Positions 21,660-30,894 of a stretch of 64,000 nucleotides of DNA are shown here, one piece after another (the first letter of the stretch is position 1; the number at the start of each line of letters is the position of its first letter). The notes beneath the pieces are model-generated. The model saw only the letters and a list, made by a program, of their open reading frames with translations. It did no database searches and was not told the origin of the DNA. Source of the stretch: Iris pallida (lineage: Eukaryota > Streptophyta > Magnoliopsida > Asparagales > Iridaceae); the NCBI GenBank assembly GCA_029216955.1, contig JANAVB010015600.1, positions 32,757,061 through 32,821,060 of the forward strand. Direction: 5' to 3'. Position numbers and translations under genes: made by a program.

Positions 21660-22270
21660 AATTTGAGAAGCAAAGCTACCCGCCGCCCCCGACCAAAGCC
21701 CGCCGCCCCAAGCCAGCCGCCCAGCCCCCGACGCCGCCGCCCCAAGCCCACCGCCCAGCCTCCGACCCAAGCCAGCCGCCCAGCCCCCGACGCCCCCGCC
21801 CCAAGCCAGCCGCCCAGCCCCCGACGCCGCCGCCCCAATCCCACCGCCCAGCCCCCGCCCCAAGCCAGTCGCCCAGCCCCCGACGTCGCCGCCCCAAGCC
21901 CACCGTCCAGACCCCGACCCAAGCAAGCCGCCCAGCCCCCGACGCCCCAACCCCGCCTCCCAGACCCCGACGCCCCCGCCCCAAGCCCACCGCCCAGACC
22001 CCGACCCAAGCAAGCCGCCCAGCCCCCGACGCCCCAACCCCGCCTCCCATACCCCGATGCCCCTGCCCAAAGCCCACCGCCCAGACCCCGACCCAAGCAA
22101 GCCGCCCAGCCCCCGACGCCCCAAAACCCCAAGCCCGCCTCCCAGACCCCGACGCCCCCGCCCCAAGCCCACCGCCCAGACCCCGACGCCCCAGCCCCAA
22201 GCCCGCCGCCCAGCCCCCGACCCAAGCCAGCCGCCAAGCCCCGGACGGCCCAGCCCCAAGCGCGTCGCCC
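21660..22270 (+). repeat. GC-rich proline-coding minisatellite
   Basis: Tandem units of about 34 bp combine CCCCAAGCC, (A/G)CCGCCCAG and CCCCCGACG in a region far richer in G+C than its surroundings. All three plus frames stay open and give Pro/Ala/Arg/Lys repeats (for example from 21620 and 21657). Because every frame is open and repetitive, this is annotated as a repeat and not as a gene. A GA-rich tract (22285-22455) follows. Confidence 0.8.
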
Positions 22271-22514
22271 AGCCCCTATACGACATCGCGAGAGAGAGAG
22301 ATCGAGAGAGAGAGAGAGGGGGTTACCTTCAGTTGAGAGAGAGGAGAGGACGCCAACGACGACACCGACGCCGATCACCGAAGCCGACACCGACGCCGAT
22401 CACCGAAGCCGACACCGGCGAGAGAGAGAGAAAGAGAGAGGGAGGAGAGAGAGTGAATTTGGGGGGAATGCGAAAAGTTCCCCCCGCCGTTTCATTTAAA
22501 GTCTGGAACGTATA

Positions 22515-22861
22515 TATAGCGACGGACGAGCGACTGGTAAACATCCGTCGCCCGGTAGTCATCCTTTTTGATAAGTGCCGACTGACTATCCGTCGCTAAG
22601 TCGTCGAAAATATGTCCTGCCAATTTTCTACACAATTCCCGTCAAATATACAACTGTGTTGCGACGACGGTAAATCCGTCGCTATATTACCGTCAATCTA
22701 GCGACGGCTGCGCGATTTTTCCTCCTCCTAAAATTAAAATAAAAATGGCAAAGGCTTGTAGTCGGAAATCAGTCGCTGAGCGGCCACGAAACCGTCGCTA
22801 ATACCGACGAAAAAATTCCGTCGCTAAAACGTCGTCGCTAAATGGGTGTATTTTGGTAGTG
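22515..22861. repeat. right subterminal repeats and TIR of the hairpin CACTA
   Basis: AGCGACGG, CCGTCGC and TCGTCG motifs lead to TGTATTTTGGTAGTG, ending at 22861. The following AAG is the second target-site copy. Confidence 0.85.
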
Positions 22862-22867
22862 AAGACG

Positions 22868-22975
22868 ATAGCAGGAAAGGGAGGGAAGGGGCTGATTGCT
22901 GGGAAGACGACCGTTGCGAGCAAGGACAAGGACAAGAAGAGGCTGGTCTCCAGGTCCTCCCGCGCTGGACTCTAG
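22868..22975 (+). pseudogene. captured histone H2A.Z exon 1
   Basis: The translation reads AGKGGKGLIAGKTT, then KDKDKKRLVSRSSRAGL, matching the N-terminal tail of plant histone variant H2A.Z, which in intact form packs into nucleosomes at gene starts. The expected ATG reads ATA at 22868-22870. The last codon, normally Gln (CAG) before the first intron in this family, reads TAG at 22973-22975, directly before GTTAA. The histone fold is absent. The hairpin CACTA inserted 6 bp upstream. Both lesions are G-to-A or C-to-T changes. Confidence 0.88.
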
Positions 22976-23213
22976 GTTAAAATAGGTTCTTCTAGGATTT
23001 CTTCTTTTTTTTGGCAGATTAGCCCTTGAAAATTACTCTATTTGGCATACTTTAATTTCCAAAATGTTCCATATATATACAAAATGAGTTCCCTATATAG
23101 CACATTCCAGCCGGAATTTGGAACTTCTTCCAGAGCAGAAGCCCTAGCGTTCATTTTCCTTTTTTTTCCTTCTCTCGGTGGCGCGTTCGGTCCTGATCGC
23201 TCCATCCCAGCAA

Positions 23214-23404
23214 TATGAAGGTCTCATTTTTTTCTCCCCGCCAAGAGAACCCTAACCTAATTATTAGTCTCTGCTTCGTTCTCGATTGATTTTCTTTTTA
23301 GGGTTTTGTGGACTAACATTCCCACCCAAAACATTGCAGTTCAACATCGCGAACCCGACCACCGGGTGCTAGAAGAAGCTCGAGATCGATGACGACCAGA
23401 AACT
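23214..23404 (+). pseudogene. captured ribosomal protein eS6 (RPS6) exons 1-2
   Basis: A pyrimidine-rich 5' leader precedes ATGAAG at 23215-23220, directly followed by a GT intron. Exon 2 (23340-23404, after TTGCAG) reads FNIANPTTGC, stop, KKLEIDDDQKL. This is the start of eukaryotic 40S protein S6; the Met-Lys first exon is characteristic of plant genes. The Gln after TTGC has become TAG (23370-23372). The fragment ends at a GTGAGA donor and no later RPS6 exon follows. Confidence 0.87.
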
Positions 23405-23747
23405 GTGAGATATTTCTTCTCGATTTCTTTACTAATGATCATTCTTTCGTAGATCTCCATTGGTAGCTAGCTCTATTCTTTCAAAGACCATGGTCTATAC
23501 TGCATTTGAGAGTCGGGAAGTTTTGTGGGAAGGCATGTTAACTGTTGGATTATTTGGCGCTCGTCTCTGTCACGAGCACCAAATATGCAGGGTTTTGTAA
23601 TTTTAAGCAGAGGGTTACATCCTATGCATTCAATTTTCTCATGTCTTTGGAGCCCAGCAGGTGATGATTACTACTATGTAGTTACTGGAACCATAACATG
23701 ATCCTTCTTTCGTCAAGTACAATAGTGTGTAAATTTTGGTTTTCCAG

Positions 23748-23878
23748 GCACCTTCTTTATATTCATGTGCGTGTGCGGCCTCTCTGTTGTATTCGTGGCG
23801 TTGATGGTACCAGAGACTAAGGGAAGAACTCTTAAAGAGATACAGGCTTCGATGAATTCCTTCTCCGAGAAACTCTGA
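23748..23878 (+). pseudogene. captured last exon of an ERD6-like sugar transporter
   Basis: After a TTCCAG acceptor the frame reads [20 protein letters not shown], then [16 protein letters not shown] and a TGA stop. This is the final transmembrane helix and the PETKGR motif of major-facilitator monosaccharide transporters of the ERD6-like (ESL) group. About 43 codons remain, with no lesion. It is followed by what looks like the gene's own 3' region. Transporter exons upstream are absent. Confidence 0.85.
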
Positions 23879-25480
23879 GAATTCGGCATTCTTGCTTATT
23901 TTTGATGTAGATCATGGGGTCTCCGCTTCTGATACAGCCATCTCAGATTAGTTGTTTGGTTGCTCCGTGCTCTGTATTCCCAGGTATGCACTGCATTATG
24001 CGCTAGCAGAGATCTCAATAAAGGATGCAATTCTTATTTATCCATCATGCTTGTTGCTCTGCAAAAAAGGACCTCGTTTCCTCCTTCTGGTATAGTACAT
24101 AAAATGGTCTGGTATACAAACACAAGTAGAAAATTTCAGTCAAATATTTCTCAGTACAATAACAATACGAGTTCATATTCACATGCTACAACTAAGAACG
24201 GCCATAAAAGTGGACATTTAAATCTGACAAATAAGGTTATGTCATTAATTAGGAATCAACATTATAAAAAGAAATCAAAATAAATGACACCCTAGTAAGC
24301 ATAAAAAGAAAATGTAATGGTCTCGGGCCCTAAAAAATGAAATGTTTCGAGGGGTGAATATTATTTTCTTTTAGGCTTTTTTGCTTAATTGACCAGGAAG
24401 AGAGCCATAACATCATTCAATGCTATTACGCAACAAATCCTATTCGATCTAGATAGACGAAAATGATAGAACACTGCTCATAAGTTTATAAATCATATGA
24501 TGCTAGGTTTGTTAGGATTGTTAGCCGGTAGATTCTGACTAAGGACGAGGCCTGTTAACGAGTGCCACGATCAGCTTCCACTCAGAACAGCATTACCGCT
24601 TTCTCGAAGTTGTAACATTCCTAAATCATGAAACTGAAACATGAATGTAAAGGTTATTACCAAATGGTGGAAAAACTGAAGTGAAGCTTATGCCGTCTTT
24701 AAATTAGTTAGTAAAGGAGAAATTGAGCAAATACGCTTTAATATTCGACAGCTAGTCGGACTACATTTCAATAGAACATAGTAGATGTAAACATCGCATG
24801 AAGAGAAGACACATGAAAAATGAACTTAGTTGCAATACACAGGAAAAGGGCAAGAGCAAGTTATCAAAAAGAGATAAAGAAACTCGGTATGAACTTCTCC
24901 ATCAGTTCTAATTACAGTAATAAGTTTACGTGATCTATCGTGATAGAATTAATTATTACAAATCTAATTTCTGTCACTCCTATTTCTTTTTTTCAACAAT
25001 GGGATCAAGGCCAAATAATAGTTAGAAAAGGTAAAGTTAAAAATATAGAACCTGGAATATATGGAACAACTGGTGATGCAATTAAGCATCCTTAGAAACA
25101 TATGGATCTTGTATGAAACTAGAAAGAAGTACTTGGATTGAATTTTAATTAGTAGTTCATTAGTTATCCTAAACCAAATATTTAAAATCTCAGTATTCTA
25201 CATTTTGATGGGATTTTAAGGAAGCACAGTTAAACACATTCAAACTTGCTATACTTAACAAGGTCTACTAGTTTCAATGCAACTTTGGTGGACTATAAAT
25301 ACATTACAAAAATCACCTTCAATTGGAAGAACTTAGTTGCAATATTTTTAACATGTTTGTTTCTTTAAGCTTTTCATCTTGGATTCTCAGATCATAATTT
25401 ACAGAACTTAATGTGTGATTGATATCTAGTTTTTGGACTTGTTCATTATCTCATGTATCTTGCTGAAGGGGAAATTAATC
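23879..25480. other. AT-rich interior of gene-capturing CACTA 1
   Basis: No gene is recognised in about 1.6 kb. The first 100 bp may be the 3' UTR of the captured transporter. The rest has short frames only. Confidence 0.4.
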
Positions 25481-25700
25481 TTTCTGCAGCCGACGCTAGT
25501 ATTTCGAAGCCTGGGCCTACTTCAAGTGATAGCTAGTTGAAGGAATATGAACTTGAAATATATGTCAAGGAGGTGGACAGAAGGCTCATGGTAAAAAAAA
25601 GTTGAACATCAAAAAGATTTGCTGGCAGAATAGATGCCTACTGTTGGCAAATTATGCTGCATATTCAAGAGATGGCAGAGAGAAGATCCATGGTCAGAAT
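25480..25700 (+). pseudogene. unidentified captured exon-like fragment
   Basis: After TTTCTGCAG at about 25489 the sequence reads ADASISKPGPTSSDS, stop, LKEYELEIYVKEVDRRLM, then after a stop and frame changes WQIMLHIQEMAERRSM. The charged, helical text after an acceptor site suggests exons of a real gene, but the family is not recognised. Confidence 0.35.
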
Positions 25701-26361
25701 CTACTTAAGTAAATATTTCTAATAATTTGGTTAGCAAAAGAGAGATTTATTCCTATTTTTTGGGTACATTCTGTATTTGGATATTCAATGTAATGAAGAT
25801 GTTGATATGTACTCTATTTTGATAAATGTAATAAAAATGGTGATATATAATGTTAAGTTTTTGGAATGTAATATATACTGTGCAGTATAGAGCATTATAA
25901 ATATGCTAATTTGAATAGTATAAAGTGTTATAAATGTGCTGCATTGATCCTATACATATTAGCTATTCATGACGTTTTAAAATTGTTCTGAATTGTGCAC
26001 TATATATTAACTATTCATAACGCTTTTATAGAAACTATTCATGACGGTTATTTTATGACGCTTTTAAAAAATATTTATAACACCCGTTTTCATAACGGTT
26101 GCTGTGAAAAAAAAACGTCATGGTTCGTCATTAATGACGCTTTTTAGCCATCATTAAAATGATTTTTTGTTGTAGTGTCTATTTACTTGCTTGCTTGAGA
26201 TTGAGATACTAGGCTTGATATTGACCATAAGAGACTGATGGCTTGTAGTAAACCCTCATGCATCTAAACAGCCGTGACCGTATTGCGAGGTGGGATTCAC
26301 TTCAATGTACATAGCTGGCTGTGTCTGTCCCCCGCTCTCCAGTATTCTGGTTCTGGGACGT

Positions 26362-26365
<4 letters not shown>

Positions 26366-26446
<81 letters not shown>
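26366..26446. repeat. (AT)n microsatellite, right half of a split tract
   Basis: About 80 bp of pure TA directly follows the GTGACA end of the solo LTR. It pairs with 12074-12152 on the other side. Confidence 0.95.
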
Positions 26447-26448
<2 letters not shown>

Positions 26449-26719
26449 CACATGCCTTTTGTTTATGTTTTATTTTTTACATTATAAATATATACTTGCA
26501 TGACGAAACCATTTTAAAATAATATACTATTTCGAAATAAATTTATTTTTGAGACCGTGAACATTTATTGTAGTTGGAAGTGTATAATTATTAGTAATAG
26601 TTAGTAATTATGTTAGTGAGAAGATATCAATTTATATATTTTATTCTTAATTAATTTAAGCATATTTTGATAAACATAAGATTGGAAAGGATAATATTGG
26701 AATATGATAATTCTGCCAT

Positions 26720-27210
26720 ATAGTTTATCACAAATGATATCCCAAAAAATTTGGGTGATGTCATCTTCCATTACGTGGCATATAGCATGACCGATGACTG
26801 ACAACTGACATGACAAAATTAAACATAAAATTAATATTAATATCAAATTAACATAGACATTAATATTAACATTAACATTAATATTAACTTTATCATGAAA
26901 ATTAATGTTAACATTAAATTAAAATTAGCATTAACATTAAAATTAATATTGATATCAAATTAACATGATTATTAATATTAATATTAACACTAAAATTAAT
27001 TTTAACATTAACATTAATTTTAACATTAACATTAAAATTAAAATTAATATTAAATTGAAATTATCATTAGCATTAACATTAACAATAACAATTTTTAGGT
27101 AATTAATTTTTTGGGTTAAAACATGACATGTCAACTGCCATATCAATTGCCATGTCAGATGTCACACAATGAAAAATAGTATCACCCAAAATTATTGAAA
27201 TCCAAATAGC
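26720..27210. mobile_element. MITE-like inverted repeat with ATTAAC-rich core
   Basis: Imperfect inverted arms at about 26735-26820 and 27105-27205 share TTTGGGTGAT, CATTAC/GTGG-type and GACATGTCA-type words. The core (26820-27100) is a degenerate run of ATTAAC, ATTAAT and ATTAAA hexamers. No TSD was identified and no coding frame is credible. Confidence 0.5.
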
Positions 27211-27406
27211 ATAATTGATAGTTTATAATTTTTCTTTTAGTAACTTTCCGCACTAAATAAAAGAAAAGAGAAAATTGTAACATGTCTCCTAATATAACAA
27301 TATAGCCCACTATATATGAAAGAAAAAGAAAATAAAATTCTTTCATAATCACTACAAATTAATTAATACGAGTTCCCGTGGGAGCTCAACTTCATATCAG
27401 TCGTAT

Positions 27407-28051
27407 TCATATACTCCATCGGTCCATCCTCGGCTTCTTCGCCATCGCCGGCAGGACCGGCACGTGCGAGTTGCACCGGGGGCACCTCGGGTTCGAGCTC
27501 GATACCATCACGTACGTCAAACACTTGGAGCATCCGGCAGCTGCCAGGCTCCCGGCCGACCGATCCGGTCCGTCTCTAGTCGCCGCCTCCTCCTCAGCCC
27601 TCCTCTTAGATGATGACAACGAGGCAGACGAGGACGACGAGGTCGACGGAGAGCCATCGACCGGTGTCGACCTCCTGCTTCTCGACGTCTCGCGGCGGCC
27701 GGCCCTCTCCAGCGCGGACCTCACCTTCTCGAGCGTGCACTGGTGATCGGACCGCGGCGGGAGGAGGAGGTTCCGATCGGCGACGGGCGGTGGAGGGGGG
27801 AGGTTGAGGTCGTGGACGATGCGATCCGAACTGCTTTTCTTTAGGTGAAGCTCTCCTGACTGCACATATATGCGTCTCTCCCAGCCATGGGGGACGCGGA
27901 GGAGGACGTCGAGGTGCAAGTCCTCCTTGGTGGGTTGCGTCGGCGGCTTCCGAGGCGGCGCACGTAATCCGAGGAGGTCGCGTGTGGCTAGGTCCCGGCG
28001 CCTGGCTTCGGCCTCGTCGCAGCATAATTGAGAGGCGATGTCGGCCGTCAT
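27407..28051 (-). CDS. CFL1/GIR-like plant protein with WW-like segment and C-terminal CxxC pair
   Basis: This is an uninterrupted frame of 214 codons and the only gene here that looks host-encoded and intact. It has an N-terminal helical region, a degenerate WW-like segment at about residues 47-72 (VPHGWERRIYVQSGELHL, only one Trp of the usual pair), an HDLNLPPPPP motif resembling an EAR repression motif (residues 78-87), a Ser-rich stretch near 140, and a C-terminal CSKC-x12-CPRC pair (about 172-191). Plant CFL1-type WW proteins and GL2-interacting repressors combine a DLNL-type motif with such a Cys block and act as transcriptional co-regulators; that role is inferred. G+C is much higher than in the surroundings. 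The ATG at 28051 is the first in frame and is preceded by a TATA-like box. Confidence 0.7.
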   Translation of the reverse strand: MTADIASQLCCDEAEARRRDLATRDLLGLRAPPRKPPTQPTKEDLHLDVLLRVPHGWERRIYVQSGELHLKKSSSDRIVHDLNLPPPPPVADRNLLLPPRSDHQCTLEKVRSALERAGRRETSRSRRSTPVDGSPSTSSSSSASLSSSKRRAEEEAATRDGPDRSAGSLAAAGCSKCLTYVMVSSSNPRCPRCNSHVPVLPAMAKKPRMDRWSI

Positions 28052-28106
28052 TGTAGAATTTTAGGATTTGAATTTTGGTGAGAGAGGAGAGCGTGGAGGG
28101 GTGGGG

Positions 28107-28114
28107 AATAAATA
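28107..28114 (-). promoter_or_regulatory. TATA-like box of the minus-strand gene
   Basis: The minus strand reads CTATTTATTC about 55-65 bp before the ATG at 28051. A (GA)n tract lies further upstream. Confidence 0.4.
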
Positions 28115-28156
28115 GGAGCGGGAGATTAATGCAGTGGTGTACGTGGGTGAGGAATA

Positions 28157-28157
<1 letters not shown>

Positions 28158-28204
<47 letters not shown>
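28158..28204. repeat. (GA)n microsatellite upstream of the host-like gene
   Basis: About 23 GA units lie some 110-155 bp before the start codon of the minus-strand gene. CT/GA tracts are common in plant 5' regions; a regulatory role is only possible. Confidence 0.9.
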
Positions 28205-28208
<4 letters not shown>

Positions 28209-28251
28209 GGCACGTGGAGAGGAGTAAGTCATATAGACGTTGAATCAATTA

Positions 28252-28469
28252 ATGCTTGCCTTGCATTTATTGCGAGAGGTTCGAAGTCAATTCGGTGGAT
28301 GAATTAATGCACAGAAAGAAATGAGAGAGGGACAGAGACAGACAGAGATGGGGAGAGGGATTTTCTGAACCGAGCACTATGTATGTGCAGACTGCAAAGT
28401 GTGTCATTGAAAGTCTCACAATTACCTAAACCTAGTAACTTTGTTCTTCCCAAAGTTATCTGGTCTGGA
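28252..28469. other. intergenic, no feature seen
   Basis: Spacer between the GA tract and the triplication. It has no frame of note and no repeat recognised. Confidence 0.4.
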
Positions 28470-30170
28470 GGATGACGTCAAACTGGTTTAACTACTCATA
28501 TAGGCTTCTAAGAGGAAATAAGAAACAAAGAAATTTAGTTACCAAAAGAAATTTAGTTATCAAAAGGAAGTAAAATTCTACCAATCCAATGATTTATTTT
28601 TTCCTTCTAAGGATTCATTTTTCCTCCAAATTTTTTTAGTTTTTTCAAACAACGAAAAAAAATTTATCCTCCAAATTTATTTTCTCCTTCTAAGGATTCA
28701 TTTTTCCTCCAAATTTTTTTAGTTTTTTCAAACAACAAAAAAAAATTGATTAGAATTATAAACTTCCAAAGAAAATAAAATATATCAAAGAATCAATTTT
28801 CTTTCCTACCCTTTCCGCAAACCAAACGAGACCTAAGGTCCTTAGAACCATAGGAAAGAAAAGTCTCCCTTTTTTCATGTGTTTATGCCAAAGAAAATAC
28901 ACATGAAAAAAAAACTTCCAAGGTCCAAAAAAATTAGGGCGTGTTTAATTTTCCACTCACTTTCTTCTATACACCAGGAGGGTACAACAAATTAACTCTA
29001 TAAAGCAGGGGGTGTTCTTTATTTTTAAAACAACGAAAACAGTTACCAAAATGCGCACAAACCATAGGGGGTACAACTAATTAACTCGGTTTAACCACTC
29101 ATATAGGCTTATAAGAGGAAATGAGGAGGAAAGAAATTTGGTTCCCAAGAGGAAGTAAAATAGGGAAGAAAATGGTTCCTTCCACCAACCCAATAATCCA
29201 TTTTCTCCCTCTAAGGATTCACTTTCCCTCCCAATTTTCTTAATTTTTTCAAACACCGAAAAAAACTGATTGAAATTGTAATCTTCCAAAGGAAAAAAAT
29301 ATCAAAGAATCAATTTTCTTTCCTACCCTTTCCGCAAACCAAACGAGACCTAAGGTCCTTAGAACCTTAGGAAAGAAAAGTCATTTTTTTTTCTGTGTTT
29401 ATGCCAAAGAAAATACACACAAAAAATATATTCCAAGGTCCAAAAAAATTAGGGGGTGCTTAATTTTCCACTCACTTTCTTCTATACACCCGGAGGGTAC
29501 AACTAATTAACTCTATAAAGCAGGAGGGTATTCTTTATTTTTAAAACAATGGGAACAATTACCAAAATGCGTACAAACTATAGGGGGTACAACTAATTAA
29601 CTCGGTTTAACCACTCATATAGGCTTATAAGAGGAAATGAGGTGGAAAAAAATTTGGTTCCCAAGAGGAAGTAAAATAGGAAAAAAAAAGTGGTTCATTC
29701 CACCAACCCAATGATTCATTTTTTTTCTCTCTAAGGATTCACTTTTTCTCACAATTTTCTTAGTTTTTTCAAACACCGGAAAGAAAATTGATTGTAATTG
29801 TAATCTTCCAAAGGAAAAAATATCAAAGAATCAATTTTCTTTCCTACCCTTTCCGCAAATCAAACGAGACCTAAGGTCCTTAGAACCATAGGAAAGAAAA
29901 GTCTCTTTTTTTTCCTGTGTTTATTCCAAAGAAAATACACAGAAAGAAAAAAAAACTTCCAAGGTCCAAAAAAATAGGGAAGAAAATAATTCTCCCATGC
30001 AACCTACGGATTCACTTTTCCACTCCCAAATTATTCGTGTTTCCTCCCAATTTTTTCCAACCTTTTCAAACACCGCAAAGAAAAATTAATAGACATCGTA
30101 ATTTCCTAAAGGTTAAAGGAATGAGCAAAGAATTGATTTTCTTTCATTTCATGAAGGCCTAAGGAAATTT
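28470..30170. repeat. direct-repeat triplication, unit about 515-610 bp
   Basis: Copies start with GGTTTAACCACTCATATAGG or a close variant near 28482, 29091 and 29606. Each holds AATCAATTTTCTTTCCTACC, CAAACGAGACCTAAGGTCCT and GGGTACAACTAATTAACTC, except that the third diverges near 29970. The first copy has an extra internal duplication of about 85 bp (AAGGATTCATTTTTCCTCC twice). No gene is seen. Confidence 0.85.
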
Positions 30171-30338
30171 CATTTGCAAAGGAGGCTTTTACAATGTCTC
30201 CAAATTTTCAAGATAGGTTACCAAATTACCCTCAATTTATTACAATTTTTTAAAATAAAATTTATAGATTCCTTTGTAAATTAAGAGTAATTATCGTGAC
30301 CCACTTTGAAAATCCCTATACATACTAGTAAATGCGCG

Positions 30339-30556
30339 CAGGGGCGGAGCGTAAGGTGGGCTATCCCGGGCTGCAGCCCCGGCTTAAATAATTAGGAGTA
30401 GCTAGCAATATATACCACGTGAAAGCTGTAGCTCAGGTGGTTGAGTTAATTGGCTTCGATAGCATTGGTTTCTGATTCGAATCCTATGGTAGTAGCTTTT
30501 TTTTTTTTTTTATCGATTGCTTAGCCCTCCCTAAAAAAAATTTCTGGCTCCGCCCT
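30339..30556. mobile_element. 218-bp element with short TIRs and an internal tRNA-like Pol III promoter
   Basis: It is flanked by TAAATGCGCG on both sides (30329-30338 and 30557-30566). The ends are CAGGGGCGGAGC and GGCTCCGCCCT, forming TIRs of about 11 bp. Inside, TAGCTCAGGTGG (30429-30440) fits a Pol III A box and GATTCGAATCC (30474-30484) fits a B box about 45 bp on, followed by a T run (30499-30513). The long TSD and TIRs point to a MITE, while the A and B boxes point to a tRNA-derived SINE, so the class is open. Confidence 0.65.
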
Positions 30557-30894
30557 TAAATGCGCGTGATTTGCACTTATAAAACATATAATAAGAATAA
30601 TATCCAATTACAGACAAATATCTCTTCTAATTCATGTGGTTAAGATATGAGGTATTCTTCTTGTTTGGTTGACTTTGATTCCCAATGTTGAATAGGTGGC
30701 ATATAAATTTTGTATGCATTGATTTAGATAACTAATAGGTGGCATAGAAATTAAATAGTAAACTTCTAATATAGTTAGTGGTCACATCAGTCAAATCTGA
30801 ACCATTAATTTATATTGACGTGCGGCTGAGATTGCGTATTTTTTTTATATGATAAATAGTATGTGTCATTTGATCCCTTCCATACAAACGCACA

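Larger units (their letters stand above)
15182..22861 (+). mobile_element. non-autonomous CACTA with four large palindromes, TSD AAG
   Basis: It starts CACTACCAAAATTTA and ends TGTATTTTGGTAGTG, with AAG on both sides. It is 7680 bp long and encodes no transposase. Order: CCGTCGCTA-type subterminal repeats (15190-15900), tandem AT-rich repeats (15940-16330), a small acidic frame (16365-16676), palindromes I to IV (16915-17635, 17798-18599, 18729-19427, 20065-20698) separated by a dispersed repeat, a proline-coding minisatellite (21660-22270), a GA-rich block, and right subterminal repeats (22500-22861). It interrupts the 5' region of the captured H2A.Z fragment. Confidence 0.9.
14720..26177 (+). 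mobile_element. gene-capturing CACTA element 1 (Pack-type), TSD TCT
   Basis: The ends are TACTACAACAAAAAG at 14720 (first base T instead of C) and TTTTTTGTTGTAGTG ending at 26177; TCT flanks both ends. Without the nested element at 15182-22861 it is about 3.78 kb. ATGACGNTT-type subterminal motifs lie at 14740-14880 and 25970-26160. There is no transposase. It carries three recognisable captured fragments, all on the plus strand: histone H2A.Z exon 1, RPS6 exons 1-2 and the last exon of an ERD6-like sugar transporter. The related element at 50333-54838 has the same termini. Confidence 0.9.
12153..26365 (+). mobile_element. solo Ty3/gypsy LTR (about 2.75 kb), split by nested CACTAs
   Basis: The LTR starts TGTCACTCCCG at 12153 and ends GGGACGTGACA at 26365, giving TGTCAC/GTGACA terminal inverted repeats. 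Its two halves, 12153-14719 and 26178-26365, align with the LTR at 36094-38783: both have GCAAGTGCAACTTGCTTC-like, CTATGGAAGTCC and CTCCAGTATTCTGGTTCTGG words in the same order. Flanking TATAT on each side is compatible with a 5-bp TSD but is ambiguous inside the AT tract. No internal gag-pol follows, so it is a solo LTR. A TATA-like TTTATAAAC lies at 12367-12375. Confidence 0.85.

Noticed and set aside
21620..22499. Proline-rich frames up to 280 codons as structural protein genes
   Set aside because: All plus frames are open through a GC-rich tandem repeat, with no domain outside the repeat.
22868..23878. Functional H2A.Z, RPS6 or sugar transporter genes
   Set aside because: Each is only one or two exons, two have lost key codons, and all lie between the ends of one CACTA.
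30429..30500. tRNA gene
   Set aside because: A and B boxes are present but no cloverleaf stems can be drawn, and the segment sits inside a small mobile element.
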